This document shows, piece after piece, positions 52,389-62,090 of a DNA stretch of 64,000 bases. A program made the position numbers and the translations under genes. Origin of the DNA: Nocardioides immobilis (GTDB lineage: Bacteria; Actinomycetota; Actinomycetes; Propionibacteriales; Nocardioidaceae); NCBI RefSeq assembly GCF_003515065.1, contig NZ_QXGH01000011.1, forward strand, positions 1-64,000. Direction: 5' to 3'. The notes below the pieces were generated by a model. It searched no databases and was not told the origin of the DNA. It was given only the letters and a program-made list of their open reading frames with translations. Every line of letters begins with the position of its first letter. Position 1 is the stretch's first letter.

Positions 52389-53264
52389 TCAGGGGCCCTG
52401 CGTCGGCTTCTGGTACGGCAGCGTCTCCTGGTCCGGCGGCTGCTGCGGCGGGGGCGTCGGGCGGACCGCTGCCGGCCGCTCAGGCAGGACCGGCGGCACC
52501 GCGCCCCACTTGTGCCGGGGCGGGTCGGGCGGCGCCTGGTACGCCGGCTCCTGGGGTAGTCGGTAGGCCGGCGGCTGCGGCGGGTAGTGCTGCGGCGGCG
52601 GGTGGGCATGCTGCGGCTGATAGGCAGGCTGGTGGGGATACACCTGCCCGTACGGCGCGGCGTACTGCGGCTGGCCGTACTGCGGGTGGCCGTACTGCGG
52701 CTGGCCGTACTGCGGCTGGCCGTACTGCGGCTGGCCGTACTGCGGTGCGAACCGGCGCTTGCGCCCGGCGCCGCTGACGAGCACGACCAGCCAGGCGAGG
52801 AGCGGCAGGAACGCAGTCATCAGCGGCAGCGCGGTGAGGAACGCCCGGCCCTCGCTCACCGCGACACCAGTGTCGAAGGTAATCCGATCGACGTACCCCT
52901 CCGCCTGGTCGCCCAGGTTGACCGGTGCACCGAGGTCGGAGAAGTAGCTGACCTGGACGACGTTCGCGGTCACCTCGACACCGATCGCGACCAGCAGCGC
53001 CACCGCACCGAGGTGCAGTGGCGGCCGCCAGGCGAGGCCGAAGAGGCCCCAGACGGCGACCCAGGCCCCGCTGGCCGCCGCGGCGAGGTAGAGAACGACG
53101 TACGCCCAGATCTCGCCGTCGGCGTTCTCGTCTGGCCAGCCGAACTCGTCGTAGTTCATGATCTGCACGACGAGCGACGCGATCGAGGCGGCTCCCCACG
53201 CGACCATCAACAGCGCGCACACCACCGCCAGCGGGCGGAGGCGCCGACCTGCGGAAGCGGCCAT
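52389..53264 (-). CDS. Four-helix membrane protein with PQYGQ repeats and Pro-rich tail
   Basis: 291 residues. Four hydrophobic segments (LAVVCALLMVAWGAASIASL, YVVLYLAAAASGAWVAVWGL, HLGAVALLVAIGVEVTANVV, LMTAFLPLLAWLVVLVSGAG) are followed by a cytoplasmic tail of about 115 residues. Its first part is a PQYGQ pentapeptide repeat encoded by a 15-bp tandem array, and the rest is Pro/Gln/Tyr-rich. Such tails can phase-separate or bind partners. No known family is recognised. It lies downstream of nothing obvious and is divergent from the Fic gene. Confidence 0.75.
   Translation of the reverse strand: MAASAGRRLRPLAVVCALLMVAWGAASIASLVVQIMNYDEFGWPDENADGEIWAYVVLYLAAAASGAWVAVWGLFGLAWRPPLHLGAVALLVAIGVEVTANVVQVSYFSDLGAPVNLGDQAEGYVDRITFDTGVAVSEGRAFLTALPLMTAFLPLLAWLVVLVSGAGRKRRFAPQYGQPQYGQPQYGQPQYGHPQYGQPQYAAPYGQVYPHQPAYQPQHAHPPPQHYPPQPPAYRLPQEPAYQAPPDPPRHKWGAVPPVLPERPAAVRPTPPPQQPPDQETLPYQKPTQGP
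52662..52745. repeat. 15-bp tandem repeat inside a coding sequence
   Basis: GTACTGCGGCTGGCC is repeated five times (copy 2 has one change) plus nine bases of a sixth. Being a multiple of three, copy-number changes would only lengthen or shorten the PQYGQ tail. Confidence 0.9.
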
Positions 53265-53341
53265 ACCTGTTCCTACCGCACATCGGGCCGACCGGTGGAG
53301 GAATCCCGGGGTCAGCCCCCCGCCCCTGGGAGGATGGGACC

Positions 53342-54562
53342 GTGACCGCCGCCCCGCCCCGAGACTGGGCGCCCCACACCCAGGAGGTGCGGCCCTACCG
53401 GCAACGGCTGGCGCGGGGGCCCCGGGCCGACAAGCAGCTCCGCGAGATCACGGTCGCGCTGCCGCCGTACATCCGCGACCGCGACTACCCGATCGAGCGG
53501 CCTCTGGCGGCGATGACCACCGCGAGCGCCGGCGACCTCGGTCACCTCGACCTGGTGCACGGCCGGACGCTCAAGGCGCTCAACCACCTCCAGCTCCGTG
53601 CCGAGTCGGTCGACTCCTCGAAGATCGAGAACGTCGACGCCAGCCTCGCCGACTACGGACGTGCCCTGCTCGGTGTCGGCGCCAACGCCTCGGCGGTCTC
53701 GATGGCGTCGGCGACGGCCGCCCTCACCCGGATGATCCGCGACGCGGAGACGACCCGGGCGATCCGTCCGGAGGCGATCCTGCAGGCGCACGAGGACCTG
53801 TTCCGCCACCACCCGGACGAGGGCCACCGGGCCGGCACGTTCCGGACGACCCAGAACTGGATCGGTGGCAGCGACTACTCCCCCCTCGGTGCCCTGCACG
53901 TGCCGCCACCTCCGGAGACGGTGGCCGACTACCTGACGGACCTGTTCGCGTTCGCCAACCGCGACGACGTACCGACGCTCGTGCAGGCCGCGATCGTGCA
54001 CGCTCAGTTCGAGTCGATCCATCCGTTCATCGACGGCAACGGCCGGATCGGCCGGGCGCTGATCCACGCCGTGCTCCGGCGCCGCCGGGCCACCCGGCAC
54101 CTCACGGTGCCCATCGCGTCCGCCCTGGTCGCCCACCGCGAGCGCTACTTCGGCGCTCTCGACGACTACCGCAACGGGTCCGCCGCTCCCCTGATCGCGA
54201 TGCTCGCCTCCGCCACGAGCGTCGCGACCGCTGAGTCGTGGCGTACGGCGGCGCACCTCAAGGACCTGCGCAAGGAGTGGCACGACGCCGTCGGCGGCTC
54301 CCGCCCCGGTACGGCGCTGCACCGGCTCCTCGATCTCCTCACCGAGGAGCCGATCGTGAACGTCGCGCTGGTGATGGAGCGCGTCGACGCCTCGGAGTCC
54401 ACCGCCCGCGAGGCGATCGCGAAGCTCGTCGACGCCAAGGTGCTGTCGAAGGCGCCCCGGTCCCGCCGGGCGCCGGTCTGGCTCGCGAAGCAGGTCCTCG
54501 ACGAGGTCGACGACCTCAGCAGCCGGATCCAGGCGTCGAGCCGGCGGCTGCGGGAGTATTGA
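53342..54562 (+). CDS. Fic-domain AMP-transferase, class II (self-inhibited)
   Basis: 406 residues. The Fic core motif HPFIDGNGRIGR is complete (about residues 230-241), with the flap AGTFRTTQNWIGG before it. The N-terminal helix contains SSKIEN (about residue 98), the (S/T)xxxE(G/N) inhibitory motif that blocks ATP binding in class II Fic proteins. The C-terminal 120 residues include a winged helix (LMERVDASESTAREAIAKLV). Likely AMPylates a cellular protein; the target is unknown. GTG 53342 has AGGA seven bases upstream. Confidence 0.9.
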   Translation: MTAAPPRDWAPHTQEVRPYRQRLARGPRADKQLREITVALPPYIRDRDYPIERPLAAMTTASAGDLGHLDLVHGRTLKALNHLQLRAESVDSSKIENVDASLADYGRALLGVGANASAVSMASATAALTRMIRDAETTRAIRPEAILQAHEDLFRHHPDEGHRAGTFRTTQNWIGGSDYSPLGALHVPPPPETVADYLTDLFAFANRDDVPTLVQAAIVHAQFESIHPFIDGNGRIGRALIHAVLRRRRATRHLTVPIASALVAHRERYFGALDDYRNGSAAPLIAMLASATSVATAESWRTAAHLKDLRKEWHDAVGGSRPGTALHRLLDLLTEEPIVNVALVMERVDASESTAREAIAKLVDAKVLSKAPRSRRAPVWLAKQVLDEVDDLSSRIQASSRRLREY

Positions 54563-54564
54563 GG

Positions 54565-54617
54565 TTTGGTCCCCAACGACATCGTTGTGCCGCCAGCAGC
54601 TGCCGTTGGGGACCAAA
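54565..54617. repeat. Long inverted repeat after the Fic gene
   Basis: TTTGGTCCCCAACG (54565-54578) and CGTTGGGGACCAAA (54604-54617) are perfect 14-bp arms around a 25-base loop, starting two bases after the Fic stop. There is no T tract in either direction. It may act as terminator of the Fic mRNA, or be a small mobile palindrome. Confidence 0.75.
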
Positions 54618-54622
54618 CGGCA

Positions 54623-54657
54623 GCAGACCCGCCCCGGACGAACCGGGACGGGCCTGC
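54623..54657. terminator. Terminator between convergent Fic and amt genes
   Basis: GCAGacCCGcCCCGG-acgaa-CCGGGaCGGGcCTGC is a near-perfect stem 19 bp after the amt stop. It can serve both directions; on the plus strand TGTTTTG follows at 54669. Confidence 0.75.
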
Positions 54658-54675
54658 GGGTTGACGCTGTTTTGA

Positions 54676-55884
54676 TCAGTCGATCGCGTACCCGGTGCCG
54701 TGCAGCGCGAGGTCGAGACCAGCGATCTCGTCCTCCTCCTTGGCACGGAAGCCGATCGTCTTCTCGATGGCCATGCCGACCACGAAGGCGACGACGAACG
54801 AGAACGCGGCGACGGCCAGCGAGCAGACGACCTGCGCGATCAGCTGGTCGGCGTTGGCCCCGTAGAGCAGGCCGGTCTCCGGGAAGAAGGCCAGGAATCC
54901 GAGGAACCAGCAGCCGACGAAGCCCGCCACCAGGTGGATGCCGACCACGTCGAGCGTGTCGTCGAAGCCGAGCTTGAACTTCAGGTCGATCGCGAAGGCG
55001 CAGATGACACCAGCGATGAGGCCGAGCACCAGCGCGAAGACCGGCGTCACGTGAGCGCAGGCCGGGGTGATCGCGACCAGCCCGGCGACGACGCCGGAGG
55101 CGGCGCCGACCGCGGTGGGCTTGCCCTCCTTGAAGTGCTCGACAGCGATCCAGCCGAGCATCGCGGCGGCCGGGGCACCCAGGGTGTTGAGGAAGATCAG
55201 GCCCGCTCCGGCCTCACCGGTGTTGAGACCGGTGTTGAAGCCGAACCAGCCGAACCACAGGATCGCTGCACCGATGAGCACCAGCGGCACGTTGTGGGGC
55301 TGGGTCTCCTCCTTGGAGAAGCCGACCTTGCGCTTGCCGAGAACCAGGGCGAGGGCGAGCGCCGCAGCACCGGCGTTGATGTGCACCGCGGTGCCACCGG
55401 CCCAGTCGAGCACGCCGGTCTCACCGAAGTTGAAGATCCAGCCGTGGTCGACGTTCCAGACCCAGGCCTGGACGGGGAAGTAGACGACGGTCGCCCAGAT
55501 GGCGGCGAAGAGCATCCACGGCCAGAAGCGCGCACGGTCGGCGATCGAGCCCGAGATCAGCGCGACCGTGATGATCGCGAACGAGCCACCGAAGGCGACG
55601 CCGGCGAGCGGGGAGCCCTCGGTCACCTTCGAGAGCTCGGTCAGACCGAAGTCGGAGAAGGGGTCACCGACGAACTTCCCGAGGCCGTCGCCGGTGAGGT
55701 TGCCCATGTTGAAGCCGTACAGGATCCACAGGACGCTGATAAGGCCGAGGGAGCCGAAGCTCAGCATCATCATCGAGATGACGCTCTTGGACTTCACCAG
55801 GCCGCCGTAGAAGAAGGCGAGACCGGGTGTCATGAAGATGACGAGTGCGGTGCTGATCAGCAACCACGCGGTCGAGTCGGTCAT
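54676..55884 (-). CDS. amt: Ammonium transporter
   Basis: 402 residues, eleven transmembrane helices. Typical Amt sequence: MTPGLAFFYGGLVKSKSVIS, FGGSFAIITVALISGSIADR, DWAGGTAVHINAGAAALALA (first pore His) and DTLDVVGIHLVAGFVGCWFL (second pore His). Conducts NH3/NH4+ across the membrane. A well-formed GlnR operator lies 85-122 bp upstream, so nitrogen limitation should induce it. glnB/glnK and glnD, which often follow amt, are absent here. Confidence 0.96.
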   Translation of the reverse strand: MTDSTAWLLISTALVIFMTPGLAFFYGGLVKSKSVISMMMLSFGSLGLISVLWILYGFNMGNLTGDGLGKFVGDPFSDFGLTELSKVTEGSPLAGVAFGGSFAIITVALISGSIADRARFWPWMLFAAIWATVVYFPVQAWVWNVDHGWIFNFGETGVLDWAGGTAVHINAGAAALALALVLGKRKVGFSKEETQPHNVPLVLIGAAILWFGWFGFNTGLNTGEAGAGLIFLNTLGAPAAAMLGWIAVEHFKEGKPTAVGAASGVVAGLVAITPACAHVTPVFALVLGLIAGVICAFAIDLKFKLGFDDTLDVVGIHLVAGFVGCWFLGFLAFFPETGLLYGANADQLIAQVVCSLAVAAFSFVVAFVVGMAIEKTIGFRAKEEDEIAGLDLALHGTGYAID

Positions 55885-55968
55885 TGATACCTCTCGGAGT
55901 TCTCGGGATCATTCGCGAGTCAGCCGCAGTGCTGTCCCCACGTTTGAGCGAGATCTTCGCGACGGGTC

Positions 55969-56006
55969 GTTTCACCTCACGACCGAACATGTTTCGCCGG
56001 TGTTAC
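55969..56006 (-). promoter_or_regulatory. GlnR operator upstream of amt
   Basis: The minus strand reads GTAAC-n6-GAAAC-n6-GGTCG-n6-GAAAC. The first half matches the GlnR consensus GTnAC-n6-GAAAC fully; the second keeps GAAAC and the spacing, with a diverged a-box. This is the arrangement known from Streptomyces amtB. Confidence 0.8.
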
Positions 56007-56024
56007 AGGTTTTTCAGCCGGTTC

Positions 56025-57203
56025 TCAGGAATTCGGGCGTCGCGGCTTGCTCAGCACGACCGCTCCGGGCGGTGTGGCGAGGTCGGAACGGAGCCGGAAG
56101 CCGGCCTTCTTGTACATCCTCAGGTTGCGCTCGCTGCCCGCGCCGGTGAAGAGGAGGTACGACGTCGCCGCGGCCGGCGCGGCATCCTGGATGTGCTCGA
56201 GCAGGGCCCGCCCGAGGCCCTCGCCCTGGAGGTCGGGCGCCACCATGATCCGGCCGATGTCCCACGCCGTGCGGTCAGGACCCTCGAGCCTTCCGCGGAC
56301 GGCACCGACCAGCCGGCCGGCCCGGCGCACGACGTAGGTGTCCCACTCCCCCATCCACGCCCGGATGTCGTCGAGGGACTCGTGCAGGGCCGGGATGTGC
56401 ACCCCGGGGTTCGCGAGCGCCTCCTGGACCCAGCAGGCGCGCTGCAGCGTCATCAGCTCGCCGGCGTCGCCCGGGACCGCACGCTGGATCGGCGTCCCGT
56501 CGGCCAGGGCCGACGGGGCGAGCAGGTCGGGCCGGCGCTCCGCCGTACGACGTCGCGCCTGCTCGTGGCGCCACCGCGCGATCGCGCCGTGGTCGCCCGA
56601 ACGCAGCACCGCCGGGACCTCGCGGCCGTTCCAGACGGGGGGCTTGGTGTAGACGGGGTACTCCAGCAGGCCGGCGGTGTCGCCCGAGTGCGACTCCTCG
56701 ACCAGCGACTCCGGGTTGCCCATGAAGCCCGGGATCAGCCGGACCACCGCCTCGATGATCGCGAGTGCCGCGACCTCGCCCCCGTTGAGGACGTAGTCCC
56801 CGAGCGAGATCTCCTCGACGTTCGCGATCTCGCGAGCGTGCTCGATCACCCGCTGGTCGATGCCCTCGTAGCGGCCGCAGGCGAAGACCAGCCGCGGCCG
56901 GGCCGACAGGTCCTCCGCCTTGCGCTGGTCGAAACGATCGCCCGACGGTGTGGTGAAGACGATGGTGTCGCTCTCGGCGATCTCGAGCGCGGCGAAGGCC
57001 TCGCCCCAGGGCTCCGGCTTCATCACCATCCCGGCGCCACCGCCGTACGGCGTGTCGTCGGTGGTGCGGTGCCGGTCGTGGGTGAACGCACGGAGGTCGT
57101 GCACGGCGATGTCGAGGAGGCCCTTCGCGCGCGCTTTGCCAGGCAGCGACAGCTCGAGCGGAGCCAGGTAGTCCGAGAAGATCGACAGTACGTCGATCTT
57201 CAC
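56025..57203 (-). CDS. trmD: tRNA (guanine37-N1)-methyltransferase fused to a GNAT domain
   Basis: 392 residues. Residues 1-240 are Trm[81 protein letters not shown] (knotted SPOUT SAM site) and [11 protein letters not shown]. Residues about 245-392 form a GNAT acetyltransferase with the acetyl-CoA motif [20 protein letters not shown] and [12 protein letters not shown]. One continuous frame joins them with no internal stop. The GNAT substrate is unknown. ATG overlaps the rimM stop. Confidence 0.93.
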   Translation of the reverse strand: MKIDVLSIFSDYLAPLELSLPGKARAKGLLDIAVHDLRAFTHDRHRTTDDTPYGGGAGMVMKPEPWGEAFAALEIAESDTIVFTTPSGDRFDQRKAEDLSARPRLVFACGRYEGIDQRVIEHAREIANVEEISLGDYVLNGGEVAALAIIEAVVRLIPGFMGNPESLVEESHSGDTAGLLEYPVYTKPPVWNGREVPAVLRSGDHGAIARWRHEQARRRTAERRPDLLAPSALADGTPIQRAVPGDAGELMTLQRACWVQEALANPGVHIPALHESLDDIRAWMGEWDTYVVRRAGRLVGAVRGRLEGPDRTAWDIGRIMVAPDLQGEGLGRALLEHIQDAAPAAATSYLLFTGAGSERNLRMYKKAGFRLRSDLATPPGAVVLSKPRRPNS

Positions 57204-57745
57204 GACTCGTCCTCGAACGGGGTGACCAGGCCCGGGCGGTCGGCGATGACGACCCGGCCGCCGGCCAGGTCGACCTCGGGCACCAGTGCGGCGACGAACG
57301 GCACCAGCGCCTCCCGGCCGTCGGGTGTCCGCACCTGCAGCAGGTCCTGGGCGCCGTGCACCAGACCGGTGACCTCACCGAGGTGCGCACCGTCGACGTC
57401 GTACGCCGCCAGCCCGATCAGCTGGTGGTCGTAGAACTCCTCGGGGTCCTCCGGGGTCTCGTCGGCCGGGATCGTCGCACGCAGCACCACGCCGCGGGCG
57501 GCCTCGGCGGCGTCGCGGTCCGGGATCTCGTCGAAGGCGACGAGCAGCGTCGACTGGTGCCAGCGGGCACGCCTGATCGTCAGCGTGTCGTGGGCGAACG
57601 CGGAGCCGCGGGGCGCCTCGGTCAGCAGCCGGGCGCGGACATTGAAGCGACGGTCCGGCTCGTCCGAACGGACGTCGACGGTCACCTCGCCGCGGATGCC
57701 GTGCGGCTTGCCGATCCGGCCGATCACGACCTCGATGGTCTCCAC
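57200..57745 (-). CDS. rimM: 16S rRNA processing protein RimM
   Basis: 181 residues. Helps 30S head assembly through S19. N-terminal [20 protein letters not shown], central [20 protein letters not shown], and the PRC-barrel part [40 protein letters not shown]. Next to trmD with a 4-bp overlap and preceded by a terminator after khpA. Confidence 0.94.
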   Translation of the reverse strand: METIEVVIGRIGKPHGIRGEVTVDVRSDEPDRRFNVRARLLTEAPRGSAFAHDTLTIRRARWHQSTLLVAFDEIPDRDAAEAARGVVLRATIPADETPEDPEEFYDHQLIGLAAYDVDGAHLGEVTGLVHGAQDLLQVRTPDGREALVPFVAALVPEVDLAGGRVVIADRPGLVTPFEDES

Positions 57746-57804
57746 TCAATCCTCCGGGTCTCGAGGCGCCGCGAGCGCGGCTCCTCGGCCAACGTTAAAA
57801 GCAA

Positions 57805-57835
57805 GACGGGCGCCGCCATCATGGCAGCGCCCGTC
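57805..57835 (-). terminator. Intrinsic terminator between khpA and rimM
   Basis: GACGGGCGC...GCGCCCGTC with inner GCCAT/ATGGC pairing gives an almost continuous stem. On the minus strand it is followed by TTGCTTTTAAC. It lies 18 bp after the khpA stop. Confidence 0.8.
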
Positions 57836-57852
57836 CTCGTGTGGCTCGCTGG

Positions 57853-58101
57853 TCAGCGGCGGCCGGGTCGGTCGACGTCGACGAAGTCGATCCGGGTGCC
57901 ACCGTTGCCGGCGAGTGCCGAGATCACGGTGCGGAAGGCGGTCGCCGTACGGCCACCGCGACCGATCACCTTGCCGAGGTCGTCGGGGTGCACCCGCACC
58001 TCGAGCACCGACCCACGGCGCAGCTGCTTGTCGCGCACCACGACGTCGTCGGGGTTGTCGACCACTCCGCGGACGAGGTGCTCCAGCGCATCGGCGAGCA
58101 T
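57853..58101 (-). CDS. khpA: KH-domain RNA-binding protein
   Basis: 82 residues, the single KH domain of KhpA: MLADALEHLVRGVVDNPDDV, then VHPDDLGKVIGRGGRTATAF with the GxxG loop (GRGG). KhpA works with KhpB/Jag in RNA binding linked to cell division and envelope growth. It is four bases downstream of rpsP, the usual place. Confidence 0.92.
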   Translation of the reverse strand: MLADALEHLVRGVVDNPDDVVVRDKQLRRGSVLEVRVHPDDLGKVIGRGGRTATAFRTVISALAGNGGTRIDFVDVDRPGRR

Positions 58102-58105
58102 CGGA

Positions 58106-58621
58106 TCAGGCCTCGGCCGACTCGGCGGCCGGCTCCTCAGCCGGCGCCTCGGCAGCCGGCTCCTCGACCTTGGGCTCCTCCGCCTTGGGCTCCTCCGCCT
58201 TGGGCTCCTCGACCTTGGGCTCCTCAGCCTTCGGCTCGGCCTTCTTCTTGGTCGTCACCGCGGAGCCCTTGGGCTCGTTGGCGGCCTCCTTGAGGGCCTC
58301 GTTGAAGATCTCGAGCTTGTCGCGCTTCGGCTCCTTGACCTTCAGGGTGCCCTCGGCGCCGGGCTCGCCCTTGAACTTCTGCCAGTCACCGGTCACCTTG
58401 AGGATCGCGGCGACGGCCTCGGTCGGCTGCGCGCCGACGCTGAGCCAGTACTGCGCCCGCTCGGAGACGACGTCGATGTACGACGGGTCCTCCTTGGGGT
58501 GGTACTTGCCGATCTCCTCGATCACCTTGCCGTCACGCTTCTTGCGCGAGTCGACGATGACGATGCGGTACTGCGGCACCCGGACCTTGCCCAGGCGCTT
58601 CAAACGGATCTTGACGGCCAC
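58106..58621 (-). CDS. rpsP: 30S ribosomal protein S16 with long charged tail
   Basis: 171 residues, about twice the normal S16. The core is canonical: [60 protein letters not shown]. The last 70 residues are Lys/Glu/Pro/Ala, with the unit [10 protein letters not shown] repeated. GTG 58621 is used with AAGGAG 12 bases upstream. First gene of the khpA unit. Confidence 0.95.
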   Translation of the reverse strand: MAVKIRLKRLGKVRVPQYRIVIVDSRKKRDGKVIEEIGKYHPKEDPSYIDVVSERAQYWLSVGAQPTEAVAAILKVTGDWQKFKGEPGAEGTLKVKEPKRDKLEIFNEALKEAANEPKGSAVTTKKKAEPKAEEPKVEEPKAEEPKAEEPKVEEPAAEAPAEEPAAESAEA

Positions 58622-58930
58622 GTTTGTGGTGTCTCCTTGAGAACTTGTGGTGGGTGATCGGCTCCGACCAGGTGGGGAACACCGGGAGAGGCCGACCGAA
58701 AGGGCGCTGCACCTACCGGTTGAGAGGGTCCGGACGGCACAGAACTCAGCCTCCAAGTCTGCCAGACAGTGCCGCCGCCCCACCAATCGCGCCGGACCTG
58801 ACGATCCGGCGGGGTCCCTAGTCCGGTGTGACCAGGGAGTGCCGGCCGCACGAAGGGTCCCAGGACTGCACCCGGACGGCAGGATCAACACGGGTCAGAC
58901 GTCCTGCAGTCCAGCGAAGGGAAAAGGCCG
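58622..58930. promoter_or_regulatory. Intergenic region upstream of rpsP
   Basis: 309 bp between divergent genes. No gene is supported. It holds the rpsP leader and promoter and a perfect short hairpin GCCGGA-cctgacga-TCCGGC (58791-58810). GAAGGGAAAAGG before 58931 is the ribosome-binding site for the rightward small gene. Confidence 0.4.
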
Positions 58931-59209
58931 ATGACGACACTTCCACATCACGTCCCGGCCTCGCCGGCCGCGCGCTCGGAGGAGAGCCAGGCGCACGACA
59001 ACTACGTGCTCGCCACGCGGGTCGTCCACCGGGCGGAGACGCTGCTGGCGGCTGCCGAGGGCCTTCCCACCGTGCTGACCCACATCGAGCGGGCGTTCGC
59101 GGTCGCGTTGTCGGTGACGGCGAAGAGCACCTGGGCGGAGATCCGGACCGCGCGCGACCACCTGGACGCCGCGCAGGACCAGCTGTTCCTCGCCGGCCAC
59201 CTGCGCTGA
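58931..59209 (+). CDS. Small helical protein, unknown
   Basis: 92 residues: MTTLPHHVPASPAARSEESQ, NYVLATRVVHRAETLLAAAE, then ALSVTAKSTWAEIRTARDHL. After an unstructured N-terminus it is a predicted helical hairpin. No family recognised. Purine-rich ribosome-binding site just before ATG. Convergent with the amidohydrolase gene, two bases apart. Confidence 0.65.
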   Translation: MTTLPHHVPASPAARSEESQAHDNYVLATRVVHRAETLLAAAEGLPTVLTHIERAFAVALSVTAKSTWAEIRTARDHLDAAQDQLFLAGHLR

Positions 59210-59211
59210 GC

Positions 59212-60291
59212 TCAGCCGAAGCGCCGCCCGCGGAGCACCACGTACGACGGCGTGGCGAGCACCGTGAGGTCCTCGACCGGGTTGCGCGGGTAGACCACGA
59301 AGTCCGCCGGGTCGCCCTCGTCGAGACCGGGGTTCCGGCCGAGCCAGGACCGCGCCCGCCAGGAGGCGGCGCCGAGGACGTAGTCCGCCGGCAGCCCCAT
59401 GTCCGCCATCGCGAGGATCTCCTCGTGCAGGCAGCCGTGGCGACTGCTGCCTCCCCCGTCGCTGCCGACGAAGAGGTCGACCCCGGCGTCGTACGCAGCC
59501 ATCAGCACGTCGCGGCGGCTCCGGTGCAGCGACTCCATGGTGGTCGCGTACGCCGGGAACTTGTCGCGCGCGGCTTCGACGTACTCCGGGAACTTGTCGG
59601 TCTGCTGCACGGTCGGCACCAGCGCGACGCCGCGCGCGACCATCTGCTCGATGTGGTGCTCCTGCAGGCCGGTGCCGTGCTCGATGCAGTCGATGCCGGC
59701 GTCCAGGAGCGGGGCCAGCGAGTCGGCGCCGAAGCAGTGCGCGGTGACCCGGGCGCCCAGCGCGTGCGCGGTGCCGATCGCGGCCGCGACCGCGTCGTCG
59801 GTGAAGGACGGGGTGAGGTCTCCCTCGTCCCTCGAGATCCAGTCGCCGACGAGCTTCACCCAGCCGTCGCCGGCCTGCGCCTGCTCGGCGACGGTGTCGG
59901 CAAGGTCGTCGGGCTCGATCTCCACGCCGTAGCCACGGATGTAGCGACGGGTGCGGGCGATGTGACGACCGCACCTGATCAGGTGCGGCAGGTCCTCGCG
60001 CTCGTGCACCCACCGGGTGTCAGCCGGCGAGCCACAGTCGCGCATGAGGAGTACGCCGGTATCGCGGTCGGCGATCGCCTGCTGCTCCGTGTCCTCTTCG
60101 CTGACCGCTCCCCCGTCCTCGAGCCCGAGGTGGTTGTGGGCATCGACCAGGCCCGGGACGATCCAACCCTCGGCCGCAGTGTCGGCGCCGGACTGGTGCT
60201 CGTAGGTGACCCGGCCGTCGACGACGTACAGCTCCCGCACCTCCCCGTCAGGGAGGACCGGGCCTGAGAAGCGAAGAGGAGTCGTTGTCAC
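59212..60291 (-). CDS. Amidohydrolase family metal-dependent hydrolase
   Basis: 359 residues. Imidazolonepropionase/prolidase-like amidohydrolase: metal site HNH in GLVDAHNHLGLEDGG, carboxylated-Lys candidate in GDGWVKLVGDW, later histidines in ARVTAHCFGADSLAPLLDAG and CIEHGTGLQEHH, and terminal Asp in LFVGSDGGGSSRHGCL. Substrate unknown. GTG 60291 has no good ribosome-binding site but TAGGTT seven bases upstream, again suggesting a leaderless mRNA. Confidence 0.88.
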   Translation of the reverse strand: MTTTPLRFSGPVLPDGEVRELYVVDGRVTYEHQSGADTAAEGWIVPGLVDAHNHLGLEDGGAVSEEDTEQQAIADRDTGVLLMRDCGSPADTRWVHEREDLPHLIRCGRHIARTRRYIRGYGVEIEPDDLADTVAEQAQAGDGWVKLVGDWISRDEGDLTPSFTDDAVAAAIGTAHALGARVTAHCFGADSLAPLLDAGIDCIEHGTGLQEHHIEQMVARGVALVPTVQQTDKFPEYVEAARDKFPAYATTMESLHRSRRDVLMAAYDAGVDLFVGSDGGGSSRHGCLHEEILAMADMGLPADYVLGAASWRARSWLGRNPGLDEGDPADFVVYPRNPVEDLTVLATPSYVVLRGRRFG

Positions 60292-60327
60292 CCCTCGCAA
60301 CCTACCGATGCTCACACGAGCGTGGAG

Positions 60328-60392
60328 AAAATGGGTCGCTCCTCGGTCGGAGCCGCCCGTACGCTGAACGGACCATGCTGATCCACGGCTGA
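60328..60392 (+). promoter_or_regulatory. Promoter and 5-codon leader ORF of the ABC-F gene
   Basis: AAAAT (60328-60332) precedes a -35-like GGTCGC, and TACGCT (60360-60365) is a TANNNT -10 box. Nine bases later ATG CTG ATC CAC GGC TGA (60375-60392) encodes MLIHG. The ABC-F start follows 60 bp further on. An A/T block next to a GGTCG-like -35 recalls WhiB7-type promoters; this is inference. Confidence 0.55.
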
Positions 60393-60452
60393 CCCCGACT
60401 CGCGCCCGCGGCCGCACGCCCGGCGAGTCCTCCTCGTCCCGAAGGTCCCGCC

Positions 60453-62087
<1,635 letters not shown>

Positions 62088-62090
62088 AGG

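Noticed and set aside
52662..52745. Short direct repeats that could suggest a CRISPR array.
   Set aside because: The 15-bp units are contiguous with no spacers, are in frame and encode PQYGQ repeats; no cas gene is present.
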